Assembly: GCA_934446285.1 (NCBI GenBank)
Contig: CAKSEI010000069.1
Location: forward strand, 1 to 7,572
DNA from: an uncultured Eubacteriales bacterium
Lineage (GTDB): Bacteria; Bacillota; Clostridia; Oscillospirales; CAG-272
Length of the DNA: 7,572 nt
Reading direction: 5' to 3'
Below the pieces are notes generated by a model. It was not told where the DNA came from. It did no database searches and saw nothing but the letters and a program-made list of their open reading frames with translations. Made by a program: the position numbers and the translations under genes. Within the stretch, counting starts at the first letter, position 1. Every line of letters begins with the position of its first letter. Shown piece by piece: positions 1 through 6,258 of this stretch.

Positions 1-597
1 ATATCAAACTATGCGGATGAGCACATAACGGGCGGCATGGTATGCGCCGTTGACGGCAGCTTCAAAAAGAGCGAATATCGCATATACAATATACGCTCGA
101 CCGAGACTCAGGACGACTATGCGGCGATGCGCGAGACACTCGACCGACGCACCGAGCACGGAAATCTGCCCGACCTTATACTGCTCGACGGAGGCAGGGG
201 ACATGTCGGGGTAATAAAAGAGCTTTTCAGACAGAAAAATATTGACATACCCGTTTTCGGCATGGTAAAGGACGATTTTCACAAGACGCGCGCCCTGTGC
301 GATGAAGAAAGTATCATAAGCATCGCACATGAACAGGCGGTCTTCCAGTTTTTATACAAGCTGCAGGAGGAGGTTCACCGTTTCACGATAACGAAAATGC
401 GCTTAAAGAAAGAGGCAACGGTGAATCATTCCTCTCTCGAGAAAATAAAGGGAATAGGACCTGCGAAGGCAAAGGCTCTGCTCACCTCTCTCGGGGGCTT
501 AGGCGGCGTGCGCTCGGCGTCTTCCGAGCAGCTGTCGGCGGTAAAGGGAATAACCGAGCAAGACGTAAAAAACATAACGGAATATTTCAAAAAATGA
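1..597 (+). CDS. uvrC: UvrABC excinuclease subunit C, C-terminal part (5' end cut by window)
   Basis: UvrC makes the incisions on both sides of a DNA lesion in nucleotide excision repair, together with UvrA and UvrB, in the cytoplasm. The reading frame is open from base 1, so only about the last 198 residues are visible. They start just after the family's first catalytic Asp (the frame opens with ISNYADEH, where relatives have D-ISH). The RNase H-like nuclease domain shows the second Asp in LLDGGRGHVG (Asp at base 187) and the catalytic His in EEVHRFTITK (about visible residue 126). The C-terminal tandem helix-hairpin-helix DNA-binding region is intact (LEKIKGIGPAKAKALL, then AVKGITEQDVKNI). 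The stop overlaps the rsmD start as ATGA. Family assignment is firm; the missing N-terminal GIY-YIG and UVR domains lie outside the window. Confidence 0.96.
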   Translation: MSNYADEHITGGMVCAVDGSFKKSEYRIYNIRSTETQDDYAAMRETLDRRTEHGNLPDLILLDGGRGHVGVIKELFRQKNIDIPVFGMVKDDFHKTRALCDEESIISIAHEQAVFQFLYKLQEEVHRFTITKMRLKKEATVNHSSLEKIKGIGPAKAKALLTSLGGLGGVRSASSEQLSAVKGITEQDVKNITEYFKK

Positions 598-1175
598 TGA
601 GAGTAATAACGGGAAAGGCGCGCGGTGTGCGCCTCGAAACGCTTGCGGGCGACGCGACAAGACCGACATCCGAGAGAGCAAAGGAAGCGCTCTTCAGCAC
701 GATATCGAACTATATACCGGGGGCAGTCCTGCTCGACCTTTTCGCCGGCAGCGGACAGCTCGCGATAGAGGCGCTCAGTCGAGGTGCGTCTCGCGCCGTG
801 CTTTGCGACTCTTCGCACGAGGCGTGCAAAATTATTTCAAAAAACCTTGAGAAAACCCGCCTTTCCGCAGCTTCCGAGGTCATCTGTCGGGATTATGCGC
901 GAGCGTTAAAGGAGCTTGCGGGAAAAAAATTCGACATTGTTTTCCTCGACCCGCCGTATAAGCTGCGTCTGATAGACGGGGTGCTCGCGCGCCTCGCACA
1001 AGCGGAGTTGATAAGCGACGGCGGAATAATAGTATGCGAGGACGAACGCCCCGAGCCCTACCGTGCGGACGGTTATACCGTCATAAAGCACGGTCACTAC
1101 GGGAGAATTTATATCACAGTTTTAAAAAAGGAGGATAACGGTGGTGATACGCGCGATGGTAACGGGGAGCTTTGA
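594..1175 (+). CDS. rsmD: 16S rRNA (guanine(966)-N2)-methyltransferase
   Basis: RsmD transfers a methyl group from S-adenosylmethionine to N2 of G966 (E. coli numbering) of 16S rRNA during 30S assembly. The protein is 193 residues, close to the usual size. It starts with the family signature RVITGKARGVRL, has TRPTSERAKEALF near residues 22-34, the SAM-binding loop LLDLFAGSGQLAIEALSRGA (46-65) and the catalytic DPPY motif (119-122). ATG at 594 overlaps the uvrC stop by four bases; a second ATG at 597 would give M-R-V-I, equally good. The conserved domain ends near HYGRIYITVLKK; the last 15 or so residues read through the coaD ribosome binding site and start, so this tail is a by-product of a 35-base overlap with coaD and is probably not functional sequence. 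Confidence 0.95.
   Translation: MMRVITGKARGVRLETLAGDATRPTSERAKEALFSTISNYIPGAVLLDLFAGSGQLAIEALSRGASRAVLCDSSHEACKIISKNLEKTRLSAASEVICRDYARALKELAGKKFDIVFLDPPYKLRLIDGVLARLAQAELISDGGIIVCEDERPEPYRADGYTVIKHGHYGRIYITVLKKEDNGGDTRDGNGEL
1128..1134 (+). promoter_or_regulatory. Ribosome binding site of coaD
   Basis: AAGGAGG lies inside the last codons of rsmD and decides between the possible coaD starts: it supports GTG 1141 or 1144 (spacers of 6 and 9 bases). The ATG at 1156 is too far away and would begin only two codons before the conserved GSFDP motif. Confidence 0.75.
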
Positions 1176-1614
1176 CCCCATAAGCTCGGGGCATGCCGCC
1201 CTTGTGAAAAGATGCTCTGAGCTTTTCGACGAGGTATACGTCGTCGCCTTTCAAAATGCGGAAAAGCCCTGCTTTTATCCGCTTGAGAAGAGAAAAAAAC
1301 TGCTTGCCGCCGCATTCTCGGGGCTTGATAATGTAAAGGTCGACTGCAGCAGCGGCAGCGTTGCCGACTATGCGACGGGGCACGGCGTAAATCTGATAGT
1401 GCGCGGCATACGCACAAAGGAGGATGCCGACTACGAGCTTTTTATGGCGCGTGTCAACCGTACGCTGGCGCCCGGTGTCACGACTGTATTTATGCCGCCC
1501 GATGAGGGGCTGTCCGAGGTATCGTCAACCGAGATAAGGCGGCGCATAGAGGCGGGTGAACCGCTTGAGACACTTGTCCCCCCGGGGGTAGAGGAAATAA
1601 TAGCGGAAAAATGA
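1141..1614 (+). CDS. coaD: Phosphopantetheine adenylyltransferase
   Basis: CoaD joins 4'-phosphopantetheine and ATP to give dephospho-CoA and pyrophosphate, the penultimate step of coenzyme A synthesis. At 157 residues it is full length. It shows the nucleotidyltransferase T/HxGH signature as TGSFDPISSGH (residues 8-18), the EKPCFYPLEKR substrate-binding stretch (41-51), LIVRGIRTKEDADYELFMA (86-103, with the conserved Arg at 88) and the SSTEIR motif (128-133). The start is GTG at 1141, or GTG at 1144, placed 6 or 9 bases after an excellent AAGGAGG (1128-1134) inside the rsmD gene. The rsmD-coaD pairing is common in Firmicutes. Its stop overlaps the MFS start as ATGA. Confidence 0.95.
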   Translation: MVIRAMVTGSFDPISSGHAALVKRCSELFDEVYVVAFQNAEKPCFYPLEKRKKLLAAAFSGLDNVKVDCSSGSVADYATGHGVNLIVRGIRTKEDADYELFMARVNRTLAPGVTTVFMPPDEGLSEVSSTEIRRRIEAGEPLETLVPPGVEEIIAEK

Positions 1615-2858
1615 ACGGCGCAGAATACAAAAAATATAATCTCGTAAAAAATGCGTGTTTTCTTACCTGTGCATCGACTGCGATAACCGCAAATCTGCCG
1701 CCGCTGCTTTTTCTCACGTTCCGTGAGAGCTACGGCATATCATACTCACTGCTCGGCGCGCTCATACTTATAAATTTCGGTACGCAGCTGCTCTTTGACC
1801 TTGTTTATTCCTTTTTTTCTGATAAATTCAACCTTACCGCGTCCGTACGGGCGACTCCCGCGTTCATGACTGCGGGACTTGTGCTTTTTTCTTTCTCGCC
1901 GTGGATTTTTCGCGGGCATGAATTTATCGGGCTTGCACTGTCTACGGTTATTTTTTCTGCCGGCGGCGGACTTGCGGAGGTTTTGATAAGCCCAACGGTT
2001 GCCGCCGTCCCGTCAAGAGAGCCTGACAAACTTATGAGTCGACTTCATTCGTGCTACGCGTGGGGAGTCGTTGCGCTCGTACTATTTACAACGGGCTTTA
2101 ATGCACTTTTCGGAAGAAAAATGTGGCAGCTGCTAACTCTGCTGCTCGCGGGCTTTCCATTTGCGTCGTTTATAATGATGTTAAGAGCCGGGTTTCCCCC
2201 TCTGCGCCCGGACGTTGACCGGGAAAACTGCGGCAGACTCCCGATAAAAAACGCTCTATTCTATATTATCTGCATTTTTCTCGGCGGTGCGTCCGAGTGC
2301 ACCATGTCGCAGTGGTGTTCGACCTACCTCGAGAGCGCCGTCGGCGTGCCGAAAGCCGTGGGAGATGCCGTCGGCGTTGTACTCTTCGGAGCAGCCCTCG
2401 GGCTCGGGCGGACGCTGTACGCAAAGCACGGGAGAAACATAAACCGCGTCCTTTTCTGCGGCTCGGCAGGCGCTTTTTTCTGCTATGTCACAGCCGTACT
2501 CACTCGCTCACCCGCAGCGGGGCTTGCCGCGTGCGCACTTACGGGATTTTTTGTCTCCATGCTTTGGCCCGGCAGCCTTATCGCAGTGTCCGAAAAGATA
2601 CCTCACGGCGGAGTGGCGCTATATGCACTCATGGCAATGGGCGGCGACCTCGGAGCGTCGGTTTGTCCGCAGGCGGTCGGATTTATAACGGATAAGATGC
2701 TCATGTCGGGAAATATCAGTTCGCTGTGCGATACGCTCTCGCTCTCACCCGAGACTCTCGCGATGAAATTCGGTATGGCTTTCGCCGTTCCGTTCCCGCT
2801 CATCCTCTCCGTCATGACGGGATATCTTTTATTAAAAAAGAAGAAAAAGAACGTATAG
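1611..2858 (+). CDS. Major facilitator superfamily (MFS) transporter
   Basis: An integral membrane protein of 415 residues, the normal MFS length, with roughly twelve hydrophobic helices in two halves separated by a polar loop near residues 195-212 (PPLRPDVDRENCGRLPIK). After the second helix comes FSDKF, a weak form of MFS motif A (GxxxDRxGR). The second half carries GGASECTMSQWCSTYLE and a conserved-looking ALMAMGGDLGASVCPQ segment, which resembles the sugar/efflux-like MFS proteins of Clostridia, but no residue fixes the substrate. The C-terminus is a run of lysines (KKKKKNV), expected to be cytoplasmic. ATG 1611 overlaps the coaD stop by four bases, so translation is probably coupled; it is the last gene of the uvrC-rsmD-coaD run. 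Its link to CoA metabolism, if any, is unknown. Confidence 0.85.
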   Translation: MNGAEYKKYNLVKNACFLTCASTAITANLPPLLFLTFRESYGISYSLLGALILINFGTQLLFDLVYSFFSDKFNLTASVRATPAFMTAGLVLFSFSPWIFRGHEFIGLALSTVIFSAGGGLAEVLISPTVAAVPSREPDKLMSRLHSCYAWGVVALVLFTTGFNALFGRKMWQLLTLLLAGFPFASFIMMLRAGFPPLRPDVDRENCGRLPIKNALFYIICIFLGGASECTMSQWCSTYLESAVGVPKAVGDAVGVVLFGAALGLGRTLYAKHGRNINRVLFCGSAGAFFCYVTAVLTRSPAAGLAACALTGFFVSMLWPGSLIAVSEKIPHGGVALYALMAMGGDLGASVCPQAVGFITDKMLMSGNISSLCDTLSLSPETLAMKFGMAFAVPFPLILSVMTGYLLLKKKKKNV

Positions 2859-2861
2859 CCC

Positions 2862-3228
2862 GGCAGCTTTTCGTGAAAAGCTGCGCAAAAGCTTTTGCAG
2901 AAGGAATATCGTTGCATAACCGTTATTTCCTACCGTTATAAAATTTCTGCTCGGAATTTTTTCAAGACTTGGGCAGCTATATCTTAAAAATATATGCGCA
3001 AAAGCTTTTGTATAAGAAAGGATTTGGCTTATCCTTTTGTTAAAAGGTTGGGTCGAGCCTTTTTAAAGGTTGCGAATTTCAAAGGCGAATCCTTTGAACG
3101 CCGACGGTCGGCAGTTTTTAGGCAGCTTTCCCCTCGAAAAGCTGCGCAAAAGCTTTTGTATAAGGAACTCATTCGCTCATCCCTTTATTAAAATTTTTGC
3201 CGAACTTTGTCGACAAAGCTCGCAAAAG
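2862..3228. repeat. Cluster of three to four palindromic extragenic repeat copies
   Basis: This gene-free stretch contains repeated copies of a composite palindromic unit. The shared core GCAAAAGCTTTTG occurs at 2885-2897, 2998-3010 and 3146-3158. In copies 1 and 3 it is preceded by a GGCAGCTTT...GAAAAGCTGC hairpin (2863-2884 is perfect, with 10-base arms); copy 2 has a decayed version (GCAGCTATAT...ATATATGC). Copies 2 and 3 continue with TATAAG and then a GGA...ATCC-type segment, and copies 1 and 3 end in similar TTAWAAAATTTYTGC blocks. A fourth remnant (3205-3228) has the palindrome CTTTGTCGACAAAG and then GCAAAAG. Extra small hairpins lie between copies, for example 3083-3099 and 3100-3112. 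This looks like a genome-wide REP- or MITE-like family. The short reading frames here are artefacts of the repeats. Confidence 0.7.
3100..3118 (+). terminator. Possible weak intrinsic terminator inside the repeat cluster
   Basis: GCCGA and TCGGC (3100-3104, 3108-3112) form a five-base-pair GC-rich stem with a three-base loop, followed after AG by five T residues. It could end transcripts reading out of the MFS gene, but it lies about 240 bases downstream and inside repeated sequence, so a chance hairpin is possible. Confidence 0.3.
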
Positions 3229-3270
3229 ATGAGAAACCCTCACGTTGTTATCAACGTGAGGGTTTCTCAT
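3229..3270. terminator. Perfect 19-bp-arm inverted repeat between convergent genes
   Basis: Bases 3229-3247 and 3252-3270 are perfect reverse complements around a TTAT loop. The hairpin sits about 40 bases past the GH127 stop and between the convergent MFS and GH127 genes, so it probably ends transcription from the GH127 side. On that strand it is followed by CTTTTG, only a weak U-tract; on the plus strand no T-run follows. The unusually long and perfect stem could instead be the end product of a small mobile repeat. Confidence 0.55.
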
Positions 3271-3310
3271 GTGTCGGTTACAAACAAATATTGCCGCCTT
3301 TCGCGTATAC

Positions 3311-5140
3311 TTACATCTCCGCTGTAAAGAACACGCGCATGTTGCTCTCCTCACGGTTTGCAAATTCGTGAAAGGGTATGAGGCGCAGCTGTGCCGATTC
3401 CTTCTGCGGAGCCCGGGAGAAATACAGCCCGTCGCTGTCGCACAGTCTGTACGCTCCGACCTCAAGCTGCGGCAGCTTTTCACCGCCGTTGTGGATTTCC
3501 TTAAACGTGATTTCTCTCGGCAGGATGAACCTGTGCAGCTCCTCACCGTTGTCTATGCCCTCGGCGCAGTAGATTATCGGCCCGCGTGCAATGCACGCCC
3601 TGCCCGCCAGCCGTGCCGCACGGCTGTCCGCGTAGACGAGCCGCGGCGAGATATCAAGCTCAAGCTCAAACTCCCCGTGTTCACAGTCGATAAAGGCATA
3701 ACCGTTCCTTATTTCGTGAGGGACACTGAGGCGGTAGCCCGTGCACCACGCGGGAATTCTTACGGCTGTGCGCGCAGTACCCGCAGCCTTTATTTTTATT
3801 ATTCCGCTCGCGGGGTAGTCTGTCTCAATCACGCACGAGATGTCGCTGTCGTGCATTTCGCAGTCCGTATATTGATTTATATAAAGCACCGAGCGGTCGT
3901 CGTCGAGTGAGAAGATATATCCGCCGAGCGCGGGCAGCAGACGCGTAAGATTAGGCGGGCAGCAGGAGCAGCGGAATACTTCCGAGCGGCGCGTGTCGGG
4001 CCATCTCGGCGCTCCGAATTCGGTAGTGAAATGCTCATTCAAATCAATTTCAAGTGGATTTTTATAGAAAAATTTTCTCCCGTCTGACGAAAGACCCGAT
4101 ATAACTCCGTTGTAAAAGGCGCGCTCGACCGTGTCGGCGTAAATTCCGTTTTCTTCGTTTTCCGACATGGCGCGGGCAAAGAACATCAGCCCTATAGACG
4201 CGCATGTCTCGGTGTACGCCTGCTCCGGAGGCAGATGGTAGGGATTTGTAAACGACTCTCCGTGACATGTCGAGCCGATGCCTCCCGTCACGTACATCTT
4301 CTCGCGCGTAATGCTGCGGTATAAGGTATCGCACGCATCGAGCAGCGCTTTCTCGCCCGTGTCACGAGCGAGCATTGCCATAGACGTGTACAGGTAAACC
4401 GCTCGCACGGCGTGACCTACGGCCTCTTGCTGCTCGCGCACGGGCAGATGGCTTTGATTGTGTCTTACGTGATCGGGATAGCCTGTTACCGAGTCCTTTT
4501 CACCGTGTACATAGTCGCCCGCAGTTCCTCTGATATTTATAAAATGTGCGGCAAGGTCAAGGTATTCCCGCTTGCCCGTGTATCGATATAGACGCAGCAG
4601 GGCTATCTCTATCTCCTCGTGACCGGGCGAGGCGAATTTCGCGCTTTTTTCTTCGACAAAAACGCGGCGTATAAGATCAATATACTTTTTCATGCACTTG
4701 AGCAGCGCACCCTTGCCTATCATGTCGCAGGCTATTGCCGCCTCTATCAGGTGCCCCGCGCAATAAAGCTCGTGCCAGTCGCGCTCGCTGAAGCGCCTCG
4801 CGGGGCATATCGACGTGAAGTATGTATTGAAATATCCGTCGGCACACTGATGGGCGCATATTTTTTCTATGAGGCTGTCGAGCTTTTTCTCAAGCTCGGG
4901 TTCGTCATGCTCCGAGAGGATGTAAGCCGCGCCCTCCATCCACTTCGCAATGTCGCTGTCCCAGTATATGTGCGGTCGTCCGTCGTTTCCCTCGCGGTAG
5001 TTAAAGTCGAGCGAGCCTATGCGCCCCGTCTCGCTGAATTTTTCATATACTGCGTTAACCGTTATTTTGCGATTAAGCTCTTGCTTATCCTTCATAAAGC
5101 CGCTTTTTAGCTTAACCTTGCGGAAATCTATGCTTTTCAC
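3311..5140 (-). CDS. Glycoside hydrolase family 127 beta-L-arabinofuranosidase
   Basis: Predicted to release beta-L-arabinofuranose from arabino-oligosaccharides of plant cell-wall glycoproteins or pectin, as Bifidobacterium HypBA1 does. No signal peptide is seen, so it should act on imported oligosaccharides in the cytoplasm. The 609-residue protein matches HypBA1 along its length: WDSDIAKWMEGAAY near residue 60, GHEEIEIALLRLYRYTGKREYL (about 173-194), QEAVGHAVRAVYLY (238-251), MYVTGGIGSTCHGESF (282-297), YTETCAS (309-315) and FRCSCCPPNLTRLL (389-402). By alignment Glu295 is the acid/base, Cys393 the nucleophile, and Glu311, Cys313, Cys393 and Cys394 bind zinc; all are present. I chose GTG at 5140 because GGGAGG precedes it by five bases; the longer frame starting at 5206 would run through the promoter. 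It is divergent from an AraC-type regulator that probably controls it. Other GH127 specificities cannot be excluded. Confidence 0.9.
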   Translation of the reverse strand: MKSIDFRKVKLKSGFMKDKQELNRKITVNAVYEKFSETGRIGSLDFNYREGNDGRPHIYWDSDIAKWMEGAAYILSEHDEPELEKKLDSLIEKICAHQCADGYFNTYFTSICPARRFSERDWHELYCAGHLIEAAIACDMIGKGALLKCMKKYIDLIRRVFVEEKSAKFASPGHEEIEIALLRLYRYTGKREYLDLAAHFINIRGTAGDYVHGEKDSVTGYPDHVRHNQSHLPVREQQEAVGHAVRAVYLYTSMAMLARDTGEKALLDACDTLYRSITREKMYVTGGIGSTCHGESFTNPYHLPPEQAYTETCASIGLMFFARAMSENEENGIYADTVERAFYNGVISGLSSDGRKFFYKNPLEIDLNEHFTTEFGAPRWPDTRRSEVFRCSCCPPNLTRLLPALGGYIFSLDDDRSVLYINQYTDCEMHDSDISCVIETDYPASGIIKIKAAGTARTAVRIPAWCTGYRLSVPHEIRNGYAFIDCEHGEFELELDISPRLVYADSRAARLAGRACIARGPIIYCAEGIDNGEELHRFILPREITFKEIHNGGEKLPQLEVGAYRLCDSDGLYFSRAPQKESAQLRLIPFHEFANREESNMRVFFTAEM

Positions 5141-5142
5141 TT

Positions 5143-5158
5143 TATCCTCCCGAGGATA
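5143..5158 (-). promoter_or_regulatory. Hairpin enclosing the GH127 ribosome binding site
   Basis: TATCCTC and GAGGATA are perfect arms of a 16-base inverted repeat with a two-base centre. In the GH127 mRNA it reads UAUCCU-CGGG-AGGAUA, a six-pair stem whose loop and 3' arm contain the whole GGGAGG Shine-Dalgarno sequence, five bases before the GTG start. It could limit translation. As DNA it also abuts the -35 box of the divergent regulator gene, so an operator role is an alternative. Confidence 0.5.
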
Positions 5159-5187
5159 TTGACTGTTTCTTTCTTTCAGTATACAAT
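5159..5187 (+). promoter_or_regulatory. Sigma-A promoter of the AraC-family regulator gene
   Basis: TTGACT (5159-5164) and TACAAT (5182-5187) are separated by 17 bases, a near-consensus promoter. Its -10 box shares bases 5182-5183 with the -10 box of the divergent GH127 promoter, so polymerase probably cannot occupy both at once. The predicted leader is about 47 bases. Confidence 0.7.
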
Positions 5188-5206
5188 ATAAATAGTACGA
5201 AAACAA
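5178..5206 (-). promoter_or_regulatory. Sigma-A promoter of the GH127 gene
   Basis: On the minus strand TTGTTT (5206-5201) and TATACT (5183-5178) are separated by exactly 17 bases. Transcription should start near 5171, giving a leader of about 30 bases that begins just before the ribosome-binding-site hairpin. Confidence 0.7.
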
Positions 5207-5241
5207 TACCGAAAAGCCGATAAAAGGTAGGAAAAAACGAC

Positions 5242-6021
5242 ATGAATATTCTCGAGAACGGCAATGTGAAATTTGCGCACGCGGGCTTTTTTACGAGCAG
5301 AGGGAAGTGGCGGCACCCCGAGCGGCGCGAGAATACGTATGAAATAATATACGTGACCGACGGCAGAGTCTGCATGTGGGACGAGACGGCGGGGGAGGTC
5401 GAGCTTTCACCCGGCGAGCTGATACTTCTTGATTCCGGGAAAGTGCATCGCGGCACGCGGGAGAGCGAGGGCGTGCGCTTTTATTGGGTGCATTTTACGC
5501 TCGCACCGGGAGGGGCGCTGCCGTTTGACGGGAGAGTTTTCCGATATTTTGAGCAGGGACAGCTTTTCAGAGAGCTGCTCCACCTATGCAATCTGCCGAA
5601 CGCTCCCGCGTGCGCCGTGCAGGCGGTGTTAGTGCACATACTCTGCGAGCTTTACAGGCTGTCGGAGGGAACTCAGACCTATGACAAGAGAGCGGAGGAG
5701 ATATACGAGTGGATACGCATAAATGCCTCTCCCACGCTGCGCACGCGTGATGTCGCGGCGCACTTCGGCTATTCGCGCGACCACGTTACGCGCATACTGA
5801 GGAAAGCCTACGGCTGCGGAGTTTCGGAATTGCGCGTGCGGTTCGTATGCGCCTCCGCGCGCGAGCTTTTGTGCAATACGGGACTGTATATCAAGGAAAT
5901 TTCCCATCGCCTCGGCTTTGCCGATGACAAGGCGTTTATCGGATTTTTCAAATACCACGAGGGCGTTTTTCCCGAGCAGTTCCGCCGCCGCTTCTCGCGC
6001 ACGCATATGAATAACAGGTGA
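5242..6021 (+). CDS. AraC/XylS-family transcriptional regulator
   Basis: A 259-residue DNA-binding regulator of the usual two-domain AraC form. The N-terminal half is a cupin-like sugar-sensing domain (YEIIYVTDGRVCMWDE, then LSPGELILLDSGKVHRG and VRFYWVHFTL, residues 33-87). The C-terminal part carries two helix-turn-helix motifs: RTRDVAAHFGYSRDHVTRIL (167-186) and IKEISHRLGFADDKAFIGFF (217-236), followed by a variant of the family signature, HEGVFPEQFRRRF (relatives usually have GxSPxxYR). ATG 5242 follows AGGTAGGA by about ten bases. Divergence from the GH127 gene with a shared promoter region makes that gene its likely target, with arabinose or an arabino-oligosaccharide as a plausible effector; this is inferred from context. 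I could not pick out a clear operator pair. Confidence 0.9.
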   Translation: MNILENGNVKFAHAGFFTSRGKWRHPERRENTYEIIYVTDGRVCMWDETAGEVELSPGELILLDSGKVHRGTRESEGVRFYWVHFTLAPGGALPFDGRVFRYFEQGQLFRELLHLCNLPNAPACAVQAVLVHILCELYRLSEGTQTYDKRAEEIYEWIRINASPTLRTRDVAAHFGYSRDHVTRILRKAYGCGVSELRVRFVCASARELLCNTGLYIKEISHRLGFADDKAFIGFFKYHEGVFPEQFRRRFSRTHMNNR

Positions 6022-6057
6022 AGATGAAAATATCTTTTATAAATTTTGCATAATCTG

Positions 6058-6086
6058 TTTACTTTCCGAAAGACAATTGTTATAAT
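6058..6086 (+). promoter_or_regulatory. Promoter-like sequence facing the tracrRNA terminator
   Basis: TTTACT (6058-6063) and a perfect TATAAT (6081-6086) are 17 bases apart. A transcript would start near 6093, run at once through the hairpin at 6104-6141 and then antisense to the tracrRNA, toward the NADAR gene. It could drive that gene with a long leader or make an antisense RNA; in AT-rich sequence a chance match is possible. Confidence 0.45.
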
Positions 6087-6100
6087 AAGCAGAGAGAACA

Positions 6101-6230
6101 GAAAAAGAAATAAAGCCCCGCGAACGGAGCTTTATTTCTTTACAAACTGTAATTCGGTTAACCGATGTTAGCGCTAAGGCTTATTTGAACTTTGCAGTGT
6201 AAATTCAGACGGTACTCAAACTAGTTATGT
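6101..6230 (-). ncRNA. Type II CRISPR tracrRNA (orphan, no cas genes nearby)
   Basis: Trans-activating CRISPR RNA pairs with CRISPR repeats so that RNase III and Cas9 can mature and load crRNAs. Read on the minus strand, bases 6221-6196 are a 26-base perfect complement of the 3' part of the CRISPR repeat at 6718-6753. Next comes GCAAAGTTCAAATAAGCC, close to S. pyogenes GCAAGTTAAAATAAGGC: the upper stem extends two pairs (6195-6194), a bulge of AAAGU faces GA of the repeat, and UCAAAU pairs with GUUUGA. Then follow a nexus-like TTAGCGCTAA (6177-6168), a stem-loop UCGG-UUAA-CCGA (6165-6154), and a 17-base-pair hairpin with one mismatch and a UUCG loop (6141-6104) that continues into a T-rich tract. 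The 5' end is uncertain; possible minus-strand boxes are TTGTCA (6256-6251) with TTACAT (6232-6227), or TAATAT (6242-6237). The order anti-repeat, bulge, nexus, stem-loop, terminator is diagnostic; II-A-like is my best subtype guess. Confidence 0.88.
6104..6141. terminator. Terminator hairpin of the tracrRNA
   Basis: Arms 6104-6120 and 6125-6141 match at 16 of 17 positions around a four-base loop (UUCG on the minus strand). The minus strand continues TTTATTTCTTTTTCTG, a good U-rich tail, so it ends the tracrRNA. On the plus strand the arm is followed by ACAAAC, so it should work poorly for rightward transcripts from the promoter-like site at 6058. Confidence 0.75.
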
Positions 6231-6233
6231 AAT
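6204..6233 (+). promoter_or_regulatory. Tentative promoter of the NADAR gene, inside the tracrRNA anti-repeat
   Basis: TTCAGA (6204-6209) and TGTAAT (6228-6233, five of six consensus bases) are 18 bases apart and would start transcription near 6240, just before the GGAGGT at 6246. If real, this promoter lies in the DNA of the tracrRNA anti-repeat and overlaps the tracrRNA's own start region on the other strand. The -35 box is poor, so confidence is low. Confidence 0.3.
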
Positions 6234-6258
6234 CGAATATTATTCGGAGGTGACAATT

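Noticed and set aside
426..818. A 130-residue minus-strand frame
   Set aside because: Antisense to the conserved helix-hairpin-helix end of uvrC and the start of rsmD; arginine- and serine-rich composition typical of a shadow frame.
2994..3327. Short plus-strand frames of 65 and 85 residues
   Set aside because: They are made of the palindromic repeat copies and the perfect hairpin, overlap each other and have no convincing ribosome sites.
3269..3910. A 213-residue plus-strand reading frame
   Set aside because: It is antisense to the well-supported GH127 gene, has no recognisable domain and is low in hydrophobic order; long shadow frames are common in GC-rich genes.
4619..5110. A 163-residue plus-strand frame
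   Set aside because: Antisense shadow of the GH127 N-terminal region with no family resemblance.
5141..5206. A longer GH127 start at 5206 (MFSYYLYCIL...)
   Set aside because: The extension would cover the promoter and the Shine-Dalgarno sequence, has no ribosome site of its own, and does not match the family; GTG 5140 has GGGAGG at the right distance.
6186..6221. A degenerate CRISPR repeat on the plus strand, making a two-repeat array with the copy at 6718
   Set aside because: The ten diverged bases coincide with the bulge and lower-stem side of a tracrRNA, and the minus strand continues into a nexus-like region, stem-loop and terminator. The 496 bases between the copies hold a gene and are far too long for a spacer.
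6250..6258. NADAR start at GTG 6250
   Set aside because: This codon overlaps the GGAGGT ribosome site itself; GTG 6259 is correctly spaced.
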